Shown here: positions 31,695-63,759 of the stretch, piece after piece | Numbering within the stretch: the first letter of the stretch is position 1 | Layout: each line of letters starts with the position of its first letter | Source: Arenicola marina | Lineage: Eukaryota; Annelida; Polychaeta; Arenicolidae | DNA: 64,000 nucleotides | Direction of reading: 5' to 3' | NCBI GenBank assembly: GCA_964019135.1 | Contig: OZ025249.1 | Location: forward strand, 10,838,039 to 10,902,038 | Translations under genes and position numbers: made by a program | Notes under the pieces: generated by a model | Seen by the model: only the letters and a program-made list of their open reading frames with translations | What the model was told of the DNA's origin: nothing | The model's database searches: none

Positions 31695-32624
31695 CGTGCT
31701 GTACTGCCGCAAACAGCGACTGGGTGATGACTCCTCTGTCACCATCAAGAATAATAAAAGAGGAAAGCGTTTTGCGTTGGGCAAATCCTACCCATCATCG
31801 TTCAGAACACTTTCTGTCGTTTTTTTTCATGCGATTCCTACGAGGAAAAAGTTTTATCAACAGAAAATGTAGAGGTGCTTAGAACTGTTGCGGCTTTTAT
31901 GTTTAATATAATCAAACGTAGCGCATTCTGCTGATGCAAACACAAATGCACGATATATGACACATATGTAATTCTTGTACAATTTTGCACTGTGGGCCCG
32001 TGGCCCGTTGAAGTTCAATAAATGTTACATTATTCTTACCCATCATCGAGTCATTGAAGCCTGCTTGGCTAATGACAGCTTGACAGAACAATTCTGAAAT
32101 TCGGAATTAATTTGTTGTATCCGCGAGTTCCCCTTCCGCTTCCGTTATAACACGTTTTGATTGAATTTCGGTTTTAATCATTACGCAATGAATTGAGATG
32201 ATAAGTATAGTATGGTTTTGCCGCAAAACACTCTTATATTGTTATATTGTTATACTCCCGTAATAAACTGACGTATAATTAACTGATCAAAAGATAACGG
32301 AATATGTAAGGATATGCATTACCGCTCGTTTTCTCAACACCGATTGTAAATGTTATCACACTTTCGATACCCCTTTCGATATAACTTCGATATAATTGCA
32401 TAGAACATTACAAATGAGAATCCCAGTGGATAGTACATGGTAGCTCAAGCTGGCTAAAAATGATATGTCAATTTTAGGCCAACACAATAGTTATGAGTGG
32501 TCCTAATCAATTCCGCTTTTACTTAAACGTACGAGATTTACCACATATTGTCAGCCTATCCGGTTCTACCAATTATAAGATGCTCAGTCAATACATATTG
32601 GGTTAATATATTTGGCATAAGTAC

Positions 32625-33221
32625 ATGCCGATGTGTGCCGCTATTGTGCAGGTGCGATATGTTCGGCCTCCGTATATGGTGATGTATTTCACCTATTCAC
32701 ATGGCAATTGGTTACGCCAACCCATTATAGGGTCACGTGGTCTGTTCACGTTTATTGGCAAAGTGTTCTGTCAGAAGTGTTCCGATGGTTGTTGGTTGGT
32801 TGTAGATTCAGCATGCTTTAACCACTGTTGGTTATTTTGGGTCAATGGGAGACGGAAGGGCGAGTGGCGCCAGGTTCCCGGGGGTAACCCCCTACGTTTT
32901 GCGAGGAAAGACATTGGATTTGTATCCTGCGACCACACAGACATGGCCACAACGGGGCGCAAACCACCTACCTACGTGCCTCTCAGGTGGCCCGAATTAT
33001 TCCCCCACTTTTATTTAATTCATTGGACAATTTTTATGTTGTGTCTTTCTCACTCGGCAATAAATTTGCCCTTTCCGATTCCATACACTGTTTTCTGTTT
33101 TATTGCCAGGGAAGTTGCGGGCGAGCCAGCTTATCATTATGAATTCGTAGCGAGATACATAACATGTAAATTTGTCTTTGATGGTTTCAAACGTGTCAAC
33201 ACGTTTTGTGGAGTTTTGTAG
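32625..33221 (+). other. 198-codon ORF, probably spurious
   Basis: This is the longest ORF in the flank but its middle and end are missing from the duplicated copy (the match stops near 61315). It resembles no family I know, and codon choice shows no obvious bias. It may be chance or part of a small insertion. Confidence 0.2.
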
Positions 33222-33284
33222 GTAATGTTGCGGATATCGTTGTCTTGCCACACTATAAAAATAGGCGATGGGAAGGAAATATGG

Positions 33285-33720
33285 GCATAGCGGAGCGCTG
33301 TGAAGATGACAAGTTCGAGGGTATAGGTGGGGAAAAAGTGAGCGGTGCAAGGCAAAGCGGGAACAAGGCTGGATGGTGAAGATGACAATATGAATTGGGG
33401 GCGTACGGTTCAAGAAAACAGTTTGAGTGGGCGATGAAGAGAACAGGTGGACGTAGGGGTGGGGGATCAAGAGGACATCTAGGAATAGGCGTGGGCGGTA
33501 GAAAAGAAAGGTTGAGGAAGGGGTGTGTGATGAAGAGGAAATGGGGCAATAGGGATGGATGATGAACAAGAAAGGTGAGAATAGGGGTGAGCGATGAAGG
33601 GAAAAGGTGGGAATATGGTTGGGCGTTCGGGAAACCTAGTATAAGGGGGTTGGCACTGAAGCGGAAAGTCGGCAATAAGGGTGGACGGTGAGTGCCGAAG
33701 GTGAGCATAAGAGTGGGCTC
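33285..33720. repeat. Degenerate minisatellite, about 35-bp unit (copy 1)
   Basis: GGAATAGGGGTGGGCGATGA-like units with GAAGAGGAA or GAAAGG recur about 12 times. The same array occurs, shorter, at 61365-61650. Overlapping minus-strand ORFs rich in P, S, H and F are repeat artefacts. Confidence 0.75.
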
Positions 33721-33729
33721 TATGGTAGT

Positions 33730-35700
33730 TATACGAAACAGATGCTCTCAACACTTAATTATTGCTGAATCGTTTTCTAAGATTGCCTTATCCTGAATGC
33801 GTCACTGTGGTTTAGCACAGTGTGAGGCGGGTGACAGCCACTAGCGTGTACAGAAACAAACACAAGTCAACGAAACCGTTATAAAATCTAACAAAATCAT
33901 TTGAGACTGTCGACAATGATTTTTTGTAAGATGCAATATGTTGGCTTACCTCGTCGTAACTAGTAAATGATTCACTGTCTATCCATGAGGTCCTTGGCGT
34001 TTTCAACATCAATTATCATTGTGATCAGTCACCGAGATCGGCCTTTGTCCAATACACGCGAATCCGCCCTACGGCTTAGTAACTTGGCGATATGTCATTT
34101 TTATCTTAATATGTGACCACTTGTATATGAAAGATAAGCCATCGTTGTCTGAAGAGAAGTCAAGATACGAAGCTGAGTGTGTCGCCTGTGACATTACGTC
34201 ACGATGCATTGCCAGCCCACCAGCACCTCGTTGATCTTTGTATTGCAACGACGCATATAATGGTGTGTTGATCACCGGTCCCTAATGTGCGAGTTATCAT
34301 TAAAACGCGCAAGAAGCTAGGTTTCGGGAGTAGCAAAACGTGAGTGCTTTGTCACAGATATCAAACGTCAAATGCGTTCTACAGATGTAAAAATCACGTT
34401 CTAGATGTTGGACACAGGCCGTGGACAGATCAGGTCCTTAATGAGTGTGTACCTGAGCTTGACCCATATCGGGCGGAGGGGCGGGGGGTGGGGGGGGGCG
34501 TGTATAGAGGCATCGAACGGATCAGTGGCCGATTTTACAAACTCAGTTTAAGCAGCCAGAGGGCTTAGTTGGCTAACTGTACCATGCAAATGATAAGCGA
34601 TTGTAACCGCCTAAGCCCCTTAAAGGCCAACCTATGTACGTGACATAGGCCACGGGCCATTTCTTGTCTTTAAGCTAATGCATTACGCGAGTGTGGATGT
34701 CGAATCTCCAAATAAAGGTCCACCGGTATGTCGCACGCTCCTTCTCATAAGTTCAGCACCGGTCATTGCTAGCTAGATTGCAGGAAATTTACCGCTGGGA
34801 GACCGGGGGTGGGAGTAAGTACAGGGAGAAGAAGAGGGTAGGTGGATAGGGGGGTGTGAGAGCCAGCATATGCCTTCCTCATGTGATCCATTTTCACTCA
34901 CTCTCATGTATTAAAAGGAACACTGTCACCCGAGTGCAGCCCCTGCCAGTGAGCACTGATAGTGGAGAATATATTAGTCGATTGCATAGGCTTTGCAGAA
35001 ATAAGAAAACGTCACTATTCGGCTGAAAACTTAACATAGTTGTTAGGGCCAAATGGTGGACAACTAATTTTTAACAAACTTTTAAAAATAGATTAAGCTC
35101 TTTGGCTTGACATGATCGAACGTCGCCTATGTGAAATAGCTGATGCCAGGAATCCAATGGACGGCTCACCCAGCCATTACAGGTGCCAAATATACCACTA
35201 TGCATCCAACACGTTAAACAGCGTGTGCGGAGTAAATTAATGTAATGTTGAGTCGCAGGCAACACGTACGTCACTGTCAATCGCTGAACGACCTGTCGAC
35301 AAGGATAGCACGGGAACCATATTATTTGCCCCCTCAGTTGGCTGATCAAGACGTTAGGTATTATACAAATATTTGCTGTCAAGGGAAACACAAAGACGTA
35401 GAGGTAAAGCCGCGAGCTGCTAACGCAATAGGGCAATATTCCCCTAATTTCCCCAAGCTGGGAATGCTTCCGGATTCCATTTTTAGCATGATCAGCTGAA
35501 CACTTATAAAAGGACGGGTCGGTTCATACTAGGGGAGGGTTGTATGGTGAACTATGTACATAAAATACACAAATTTCATTCATTTATGCAACGTGCTGTA
35601 CAATATCACGGGTCGGCTTGGGTATCCATGAGCGCTCACCTTGCCATCGCTATCGGTATAGTACTCAAATTGATGAGGAAACTATAACATATAGGGTAAC
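33730..35700. other. Duplicated flank, no gene recognised
   Basis: It aligns with 61650-63567. I see only short ORFs that are not conserved in frame between the two copies, and G-rich patches near 34478-34498. Confidence 0.5.
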
Positions 35701-35892
35701 ATGAACAACAGTTTTCTTCGTTTCGTGGGATCACGAGAGCCGTTTGCGATTGAGGGGGTTAAGGTTAGAGTGAAAGCGAATTTATCCAGCAAGAAGAAGG
35801 GGAATGTGGGCTCATTTAAGCCAGTCGATCCGAGTCAGAATCTCTACAGGCTACACAGACACAAGCGCCAAGCTCTCCGCAGTTATAATTGA
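35701..35892 (+). other. Conserved 63-codon ORF, copy 1
   Basis: ATG to TGA with no indels against the copy at 63568-63759. The peptide is basic (NLSSKKKG, LHRHKRQA). About ten base differences exist between copies and, by eye, all change the amino acid. That argues against ordinary constraint. It could be a small peptide gene or chance. Confidence 0.3.
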
Positions 35893-36139
35893 GAGAGAAC
35901 TCTTCTCTTTGATCACCTGATACCGTGTGTTATTAGGTTTAGCCTGGGTCCCCGGCACTAATTTATAGAAATGCGCGGCGCATTTTTCCTATCAATTTGC
36001 GCAGCGCCGCCCTGGCGAGCGAGTGTGAACATTCGTTGAGGAAATAGGTGGCAACAGAGATATAATGGAGCCCTATCAAATTGAGTCGAAGGCAAAGAGT
36101 GGTTCCAATCATTTTGCACATGAAATTTGTTCTTTTATT

Positions 36140-38050
36140 TTCATTTATTCATTTCATTTCATTTTGTTATTTATTTTTATTTTCAAGTAGTCACAGTTTC
36201 CTCTTTAGATTATCTTACTGTACATCGGCGATACGATTCCTCCATTTTTAGATACGTACACCAAGCAACCAATTAACTGATTACGCCGTCGATAACTTCA
36301 CACTTACAGCGCAAGATGCACATGCATGGACCAATAAAAAACAAAGCATATCACTTGACAATGTGTCAGACGCATGAAATATAACCACGACACAACGCGT
36401 TGTTGCATATATATATACAATGATCTGGTATTAGGTTACACTCGTTCATCATACGGAACAACCACTTGTTGCAGCTAACAAGGATTACTTCAAGATGGCC
36501 ATGTCATTAACGAGTACAATATCGCTACATCTGAAGGCGGCTAAAATCTTGTAAACACAAATACCAAAATCTTGTAACCCGAATCAAACCGCCCTGCGGC
36601 CTCTTCAATAGACAATGGTGGCTATAAAGACATCCCGTTAAACAATGAAGCACGACGTCACGGAAATTTAAACGGCCTGCCTAGCCGCACGTGCTATGTT
36701 CTTGGCCGCGATAGTATAGAGCAAGTAAGGAGACTGGTTCGCAAGATGTGAGAAGGCATGATATGTACAGGACGACTGAGCCAAGGTGTATGGTATGCGG
36801 CAGTTACAAAAAGCATACAAAAACGCGTTCAACCTTACCTAATAGTAATAGTTAACTCGCTCTATATTTAATGACATTAAACCATCTCGTTCACAGCAGT
36901 GTACTTACATGTATATATATATATATCATAATATCAGTAACAATTCAATAACGCTCCACGATATCACACAGCTTCTTGTTAAAACAATTTCATCATTTCT
37001 CCAATCGTAATCCGGTTCTTTTGACAAATATTGCTGTGTATATCATATTTAAAAAACGGGCTATATGCAAACCGACCCAAATCATGTCCATAAATACATT
37101 ATTGGAAACTTGTCACATTCAAATTAAGTTATTTGAAGACATTGTTTGGGACAGAGCGTAAACATGTAAGGAATCCATATGTACAACAAGTTTACTACCT
37201 GACACTGCAATGCATATACTAGTTCAGTAGTGTAATAATGTTGGTCCAGGGTAAATATTTGACGTGCCATTATGGCGATACATTTGATATGATGTACAAT
37301 ACATACATTTTGAGCTCACATGGCATTTTTTAAGCAAAATTTATAAATCATGACGGAATACAAATGTTGACGGTACGTCATAACAATACTTCTTACATGC
37401 TGTACAATATACACGTTGCTATGTGACCGCTGTTCGCACCACCCTTCCACTAGCTTTGCCGATGTCTAAACCGTCAGCGTGACAGAGACAATGAATAGAT
37501 TGTCCACAGCTGCAATATCCAAGTTTATCAGGTAATTTATGTACCAGAGCGATCGTCATGTTGTTATCAAAAATCTCCATACGCCACAATAGGTTGACCT
37601 CAGTGAAAAACCAAGTGCAAGTTGAAACCGTTTAAACCAGGATTATGTAATACGTATTTACAAAAGTGAAAACGGGCCACTTACAGGTAAATATTTAATT
37701 CAACTTGCAAATTAAGTAGGTTTATCCAGAAAACGACTTCGCACGAGGCATATCGAGTTGACTTTTAATAACTCGATCAAACACAAACGGACCATATATT
37801 ATAAAAACTGACTAATACGTAGCTACTTGCAAAATATTGAGCATAAATACAGACAGCCCATTTCTGGATAACGATTTCCAATTTTCAGCGTTCAAATCAA
37901 GTCGGTTATTACACAAACTACACTGAAAAAGTGAACGTGACGAGAACCATATCGCTCAGACTTAATTCGATAAAACACCCGACGACAGTATGTGTCCATA
38001 ACACGAATGTGCGGCATGTACTCCATCGCGGCATACATTAACCGTCAGCT
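36140..38050. other. AT-rich interval between the two genes
   Basis: There is a T-rich tract at 36125-36190, a TATATA tract near 36911-36928 and a fold-back element relic (36583-36715). Otherwise nothing is recognised. The duplication boundary must lie at or after 36140. Confidence 0.5.
36583..36715 (+). mobile_element. Relic arm of the fold-back element family
   Basis: CCGCCCTGCGGCC, CAATGGTGGCTATAAAG, AACAATGAAGCACGACGTCA and GGCCTGCCTAGCC follow in the same order as in the left arm of the 1754-2315 element. No second arm is visible. Confidence 0.45.
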
Positions 38051-38058
38051 AAATCATG

Positions 38059-38064
38059 TTTATT
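38059..38064 (-). terminator. Candidate polyadenylation signal of gene A
   Basis: AATAAA on the minus strand lies 53 nt beyond the stop codon at 38118-38120. Confidence 0.45.
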
Positions 38065-38117
38065 TTAGTTTCAAGGCCTTTGCAATCGGATTTCTACTCG
38101 CTACAATCGTCAGACGT

Positions 38118-57020
<18,903 letters not shown>

Positions 57021-57109
57021 CGTGCTGTCCTGCAGCAAACAGCGACTCAGTGATGACTTCTCTGTCAGCTAGAAGCAAAATAAAAAAAGGGAAAGGTCAA
57101 GGCTGCTAG

Positions 57110-58020
57110 GAATCGAATGCGTTGAGTAAATCCTACCTAATATGTCATAGGTGCTACCTAACCTGACCGAGGGCGTTAAACTGATAAATAAATATTTTAT
57201 TGTCACATATTATCATATGGCATATCCCGGCAAAGGCCAAAGCGGCAAACTGTTTTTGTCAGCTATAAGTAATATCACAATATGGCATTGGATTGATCCC
57301 CGTCTTAGATGTCTCCTATATACGTAGGATAAATCAGTAGGTCTCATCGGCTAGGGGCATGTGTTTAGCCTGAATGTTCGAATCGGTTTCATAAGAGGTT
57401 CGTTAATTAATTTAGCATCAGTTCTGCGCGGTAAGCGTTTGTTTGCAGAAATATTGTCTTTAGCTTATTTATAGGCCAACATGTGTAATTATTGAAGCTT
57501 CATCATGTGCATTACAGGAAGAATCGACTGCCACAGAAAGGAAAGTATGATTGCATTGATTGAGTCGCGGGGTCCTGCAGCCTGTCTGTAAATTGTTCAC
57601 AAATTTTAGTGAAGATATCGGTCAAAACATATGTGAACGGCATCATTTAACTTTATTACATCTATGCTGCTGGGTAGTTGTTGTTAATATCTATTATTTT
57701 AACACACACTCTAGGTCTAATATAATGAGGAATATACCCTTTACCGTTAATTATACTTAAATGGGAAGCTAATTCTGGTCGTAAGGGCAGTGCCATTTAG
57801 AGAATATAGTCCATGATATGTTTCCTGAACAAAAAAATACAACTACAAATTCGCAGACAGAAACATATTTTATGCCTAAAAACGTCCATAAGTATGCCTT
57901 ATTTAATTCCCTCTGGCAAAAACACTATGCGGGTCACTATGATGCCTTACATGTGCATCTAAATGCAGGCCAGCAGATAGGGAGAGGTTTCTAGTTCTAT
58001 GGTAAATGCACATGTGGAAC
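57110..58020. other. Upstream of gene A, nothing recognised
   Basis: No domain-bearing ORF, RNA gene or clear promoter element stands out. Part of it has no counterpart upstream of gene B. Confidence 0.4.
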
Positions 58021-58029
58021 ACTGGTGCT

Positions 58030-58390
58030 GGCGTCCGAGAAAAAAAAAAGGGCGGCCCGTCCTTTCTACGCGCGACCCTGGCCGGGACCACCCACGGACC
58101 CCGGCGGCCACCCTGCTGCTACTGTCCCTAGTACGCAACCCCAAAGCCAGAGATACCCCGCGGCCCACTCCACTATGTACGACCCCCCGGCCCCGCGCCC
58201 TACGCGACCTCGCGGCCGGGGCCATCCCGCTGCACATCCATACTACGCAAGCCCCCAGCCGGGGCTACCCCGCAACCCTGCGGTCCATCTCCACTTCGTT
58301 TCGATCCCGGCCGGAGCCACCCCGCTGCCCCTCCCCACTTCGAGCGAATCGAGCCCCTCCCTACTACGCAAGCCCCGCTGACCACCACCG
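58030..58390. repeat. GC-rich minisatellite, about 45-bp unit
   Basis: Units with CCGGCCGGGGCCACCCCGCT and TACTACGCAAGCCCC recur about 7-8 times. The ORFs of 118 and 141 codons through it (proline- and serine-rich) are most likely repeat artefacts. It follows a poly-A tract and is absent from copy 1. Confidence 0.6.
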
Positions 58391-58429
58391 CTCCAGTGGG
58401 GGCGAAAACGCCTGCACTGGATAAGCCTT

Positions 58430-59100
58430 GGTTGTTAGCACTCTCCAGAGGGTGAAATGCTATGGTGAAAAAGGTGAAAAAAACTCCTAGCTAGATCTTG
58501 TAGGCCACTAAAAACAAAGCTAGACAACACTTTTTGAAAAACAAAATCCCTTTAAATTTATAATTACGACTTCGCAGAGAAAATAATGCAAAGATAGACA
58601 TGATTTAAAAAAGAAAAAACTCGCGTTTAAATATATTAAAAAATGTAGATCTAGATCCAAGGATCCAGATCTATGCTGGCGCAGAGCGGATCGGTTTGTC
58701 GTCTGTCAGCATTCGAATAGTGCGCTACCTGGCGAATGTCACTTCGAAAATAAAGGATATCCAAGTAGTCCTTGGCAACAAGAACGCTTTTGGTAACATT
58801 GGCAACAACATTCAGATTATGACGTCACACCCTTATCAATAAATTTCCAAAAAAATTATGTCTAAACGAAGAATACTAAATTCTTTCTTTAGATAAATTT
58901 GTCAATTTTCAAATAAAACACTTAATACGACAATTTACGATAGAATTTATATCAAAATTATGGCGTGAAAAACTGCCGTAGATGTCGCAAACTGGTGATG
59001 CCAAAGAGTGGCCAATAGTTGGGAACCGGAAATCAAAACTGACAGAAACCGCGCGAGTAGCCAGAGACATGGAAGTGATGGTTATGTAGCACTCGCTATC
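58430..59100. other. AT-rich flank, nothing recognised
   Basis: An imperfect palindrome around GGATCC lies at 58648-58675. No gene is seen. Confidence 0.4.
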
Positions 59101-59265
59101 ATCTTTCAGAACACTTTCTGTCTTTTTTTTTCTTGCGATTCCCACGAGGGAAAAGTTGTGTAGACTGATCTCAACAGAAAATGTAGAGGTGCTTAGAAGT
59201 GTTTGCGCTTAATATATTCAAACGTCATAGCGCAATCTGCTGATGCAAACATAAATGCGCAATAT

Positions 59266-60023
59266 ATTAGACCTCGTTAAACCGGCACATTCCGTTACAC
59301 CCGACTTTGTGTCGGATTAACGAATTCTGAAATTCTACGTGTTGGTGTGACTTGCATGACACTTCGGAAATGACCGATTGTTTGCGTAGTTCTTGTGTAC
59401 ATGCGGGAACTGCAACCTTCTATCACATTAAACACGTGTGGACAAATGCTTCAATTTTTCAGAAGTATCCAAGGTAGATTGCACACGGGCATAGGCAGAT
59501 TAGTTCTGTATGTCTTCGCTATGCTTCAAGTTTGCATTACACTTGACGAATGGTTCTACGGTTCGTTTACTAGGATGCTACCGGAAGTTATCTGTGGATT
59601 GAGTGGGCATGGTTCGTTGTTTTGGCTGTATAATGACATTTATTAACAATTTCGAAAGACCTTTTGATTTTGTAAGGATTACAGCCTGAAAGCTCTTTGA
59701 AGTCTGTGTAACGTGCACAAAGGCATCACACCTTAGGGTCGATGCATGAAAACGATACAAGATGTATTAACAGTCAGCAGGCGACTTATCACAACAAAAG
59801 AATGGGGCGAAAGCAATCAACACGTACGGCGCGGCTTCGCGGCCAATTGGTCGGATAAACGAGAGAAATGGGCACTTTGGTTGCAGAAAAGCCGGGTCGA
59901 TGTCGGAAAGCGAATGTCGAATTAAAGGGGGCAATTAGCAATGTGGAAATCCGTTACCGGTCGGACTGTGTCGGATACCGGGGTTTCCGGATTAACGGGT
60001 GTCGGATAAACGGTGTCTGACTG
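59266..60023. mobile_element. Decayed DNA transposon, pogo/Tc1-mariner-like ends, TA target
   Basis: The left end AGACCTCGTTAAACCGGCAC and the reverse complement of the right end AGACACCGTTTATCCGACAC match, and internal GTCGGATTAAC-type motifs repeat at both ends. It is flanked by TATA sequence. The paralogous flank at about 31955-31965 has the empty site (GATATATGACAC). No transposase is left. Confidence 0.65.
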
Positions 60024-60029
60024 TATATG

Positions 60030-61360
60030 CAAGTAGTGTACACATTTGTACTGTGTGCCCGTGGCCCGTTGAAGTTCACTAAATGTTGCATTATTCTTAC
60101 CCATCATCGGGTCATTGAAGCTTACTTGGCTAGTGGCAGCTTGAAATTACAGTTCTGAAATTCGGACTTAATTTGATTTATCCGCGAGATGTTATTTAGC
60201 CCTTAAGGAATCAAGACCCTCTCCAGTACTGTACAGCAGAAACAAGAATGGACTCGCCTACGTTGATGCCCCTAACAAACAGTTGTTTAATGGAGTCCAC
60301 CAATCAGAGGCAGGCTGTTGCCTCACAGCAAGATGTTCTACTCAGTCAGTCATTCGGACGACAAATGCCGACGAGGTTACCTCCTCCTCCCCTCCGCCTC
60401 CGTTACAATACGTTTGGATTGAATTTTAGTTTTAATCACTACGCAATGAATTAAGTTGATAACTATAGTATGGTTTTGCCGTGCAACACTAATTACGTTC
60501 ATGAACTCCCGTACTAAACTGACGTATAATTAATTGATTAAAAGATAACTGAATATATAAGGATATGGATGACCCGCTCGTTTTTCTCAACCCCGTTTGT
60601 AAATGTTATCACATTTTTGATATGCCTTTCGATATAATTTTCGATATAATTAAATAGAAAGCAACATTACAAATGAGAATCCACGTGGCTCGCCATCATA
60701 CGGAGTCCTAATCAATCTGATTTGGTCTCCAGACAAAGTAAAATAAATGTTGAATACTTTTATTTATTTATTATATGTATTTTTCACTAATTCTTTTTGA
60801 TTTGATCAACTGAACGATTGCGATTCAGAGGAAAAGCCCAATTATATACATAATGACAATGTATTTGAATATGAAAGTTATGAAGTTATTGATCTATGTC
60901 TGAACATGGCGGATGTCCCCTCACCTTCCATGGTTGAACAACAAGAGCAATCAACAATTTTAGTACAAGGTAACTCAAGCTGACTGAAAATTATGTAAAT
61001 TTTAGGCCAACACATTAATTATGAGTGGTCATAATAAAAAAAAAATCCGCATTTACATAAGCGTGCAAGAGTTATCGTCAGTTATTGTCAGCCTATCCAG
61101 TTATACCAATTATAATGCATTTGTGACATACTACACGCCGATGTGTGCCGCCTTAGTATGTTCGGCCTAAGTACATGGTGATGTATTTTACCTATGCACA
61201 TGGCAATTGGTTACGCCAACCCATAATAGGGTCACGTGGTCTGTTCACGTTTATTGGCGAAGTGTTCCGTCAGTTAGTAGCGAAGTGTTCCGTTGGTTGT
61301 TGGTTGGTTGCATAATCAGGATCTAAGATGGTTCATGTAAGTATATGGCTTGAAAGAACA
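60030..61360. other. Duplicated flank, no gene recognised
   Basis: It aligns with 31965-32830. The short ORFs are not conserved between copies. Confidence 0.5.
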
Positions 61361-61364
61361 GAGT

Positions 61365-61650
61365 TTGGGTAGGCGATTAAGACAACAGGTGGACATAGGG
61401 GTAAGGGTCAAAAGAAAATGTGGGAATAGGGGTGGGCGGTAAAGAGGACATCTTGGAATAGGCGTGGACGGTGAAAGAGAAAGGTTGAGGTAGGGGTGGG
61501 TGGTGAAGAGGAAATGGGGCAATAGGGATGGATGATGAACAACGAAGGTGAAAATAGGGGTGGGCGATGAAGGGAAAGGTGGGAATAGGGTTGGGCGTTG
61601 GAGAGAAACCTAGAATAAGGGGGGAAATCAGGGTGGGCTCTAGGGTAGTT
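61365..61650. repeat. Degenerate minisatellite, about 35-bp unit (copy 2)
   Basis: Same GGGTGGGCGATGAAG-type units as 33285-33720, with fewer copies. Confidence 0.75.
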
Positions 61651-63567
61651 ATACGAGACATATGCTTACAGACATATGCAGACAGTTAATTATTGTTGAA
61701 TCGTTTCCTAAGATTGCATTATCCTAAATCTGTCACTGTGGTATAGCACAGTTTGAGGCCTGTGACAATAAATAGCGTGCATAGAAACGAACATTTCGAT
61801 TCAACAGAAAGAACCATTACAAAACCTAACAGAATCGATTGGTATTGTCGATATGATTGTTCGTAAGATGCAATATGGTGGCTTACCTCGTCGGAACTAG
61901 TAAATTATTCGCTGTCTATCCATGAGGTAATTGGCGTTTTCAACATCAAATATCATGTTGATCAGTCACCGAGATCAACCTTTGTCCAATACACGCGAAT
62001 TCGCTCTACGACTTAGTAACTCTTAATGATCTGTCCTTTTTATCTTAATATGTGACCAGCTGTATATGAAAGATAAGCCATCGTTGTCTGAAGAGAAGTT
62101 GAGATACAAAGGTGAGTATGTCGCCTGTGACATTACGTCACGATGCATTGCCAGCCCACCAGCACCTCGTTGATCTTTGTATTGCATTACATTATCAACG
62201 ACGCATTTAATGGTGTGTTGATGTGCGGTCCCTAATGTGCGAGTTATTATCATTAAAACGCGCAAGTGCTTTGTCACGGATATCAAAGGACAAATGCGTT
62301 CTACAGATGTAAAAATCACGTTCTAGATGTGGGACACAGGCCGTGGACAGATCAGGTCCTTAATGAATTTGTAACTGCGCTTGACCCATGTCGGGCGGAG
62401 GGGGTTGTGGGGTGGGGGGGGGGCTTAGTTGGCTAACTGTACCATGCAAATGATAAGCGACTGTAACCGCCTAAGCCCCTTAAAGGCCAAACTATGTACG
62501 TGACATAGCCCACGGGCCCGTTCTTGTCTCTACGCTAATGCATTACGCGAGTGTGGATGTCGAATCTCCAAATAGAGGTCCACCGGTATGTCGCATGCTG
62601 CTCCTCATAAGTTCAGCACCGGCCATTGCTAGCTAGATTACAGGAAATTTACCTCTGGGAGACCGGGAGTGGGAGTAAGTACAGGGAGAAGAAGAGGGTA
62701 GGTGGGTAGGTGTTGTGGGGAGCCAGCATATGCCTTCCTCATGTGATCCATTTTGACTCACTCTCATGTATTAAAAGGAACACTGTCACCCGAGGGCATC
62801 CCCTGCCAGTGAGCACTGATAGTGGAGAATATATTGGTCGATTGCATAGGCTTTGCAGAAATAAGAAAACGTCACTATTCGGCTGAAAACTTAACATAGT
62901 TGTTAGGGCCAAATGATGGACAAATAATTGTTAACAAACTTTTAAAAATAGATTGAGCTCTTTGGCTTGACATGATCAAACGTCGTCTATGTGAAATAGC
63001 TTATGCCAGGAATCCAATGGACGGATCACCCAGCCATTACAGGTGCCAAATATACCACCATGCATCCATCACGTTAAACAGCGTGTGCGGAGTAAATTAA
63101 TATAATGTTGAGTCGCAAGCAACACGTACGTCACCGTCAATCGCCGAACGACCTGTCGCCAAGGATAGCACGTGAACCATATTTTTTGCCCCCTCAGTTG
63201 GCTGATCACTATCAGTCCGGTAATAAACAAGATGTTAGGTATTATACAAGCATTTGCTGTCAAGGGAAACACAAAGCCGCGGGCTGCTAGCGCAATAACG
63301 CAATACTCCCCTTATCTCCCCATGCTGGGAATGCTTCCAGATCTCATTTTTAGCATGATCAGCTGGATACTTATACAAGGACGGATCGGTTCATACTAGG
63401 GGAGGGTTGTATGGTGAACTATGTACATAAAATACAACAATTTCATTCATTTATGCAACGTGCTCTACAATATCGCGGGTCGAGTTGGGTATCCATGAGC
63501 GCTCACCCTGCCATCGCTATCGGTACAGTACTCAAATTGATGAGGAAACTATAACATATAGGGTAAC

Positions 63568-63759
63568 ATGAACAACAGTTTTTTTCGTTTCGTGGGATCA
63601 CGAGAGCCGTTTGCGATTGAGGGGGTTAAGGTTGAAGTGAAAGCGAATTTATCCAGCAAGAAGAAGGGGACTGTGGGCTCATTTAAGCCAGTCGATCCGA
63701 GTGAGACTCTCCACAGGCTACACAGACACAAGCGCCAAGCTCACAGCAGTTATAATTGA
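63568..63759 (+). other. Conserved 63-codon ORF, copy 2
   Basis: Same start, stop and length as 35701-35892, with eight amino-acid differences and no indel. The peptide has basic patches. Coding status is unproven. Confidence 0.3.

Larger units (their letters stand above)
31440..36140. repeat. Segmental duplication copy 1 (gene B 5' end and flank)
   Basis: This interval aligns with 56800-64000 in the same order, with indels. Shared landmarks: the signal-peptide exon, AACACTTTCTGTC with CAGAAAATGTAGAGGTGCTT, GGTCACGTGGTCTGTTCACG, the GGTGGGCGATGAAG minisatellite and the 63-codon ORF. The two flanks differ by single substitutions, indels and private insertions. Confidence 0.85.

Noticed and set aside
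33253..33708. Minus-strand ORFs rich in F, P, S and H
   Set aside because: They are generated by the GGTGGGCGATGAAG-type minisatellite and are not conserved in frame in the second copy at 61365-61650.
58025..58424. Proline-rich ORFs of 118 and 141 codons
   Set aside because: They run through a GC-rich tandem repeat in more than one frame, have no counterpart upstream of gene B, and show no domain.
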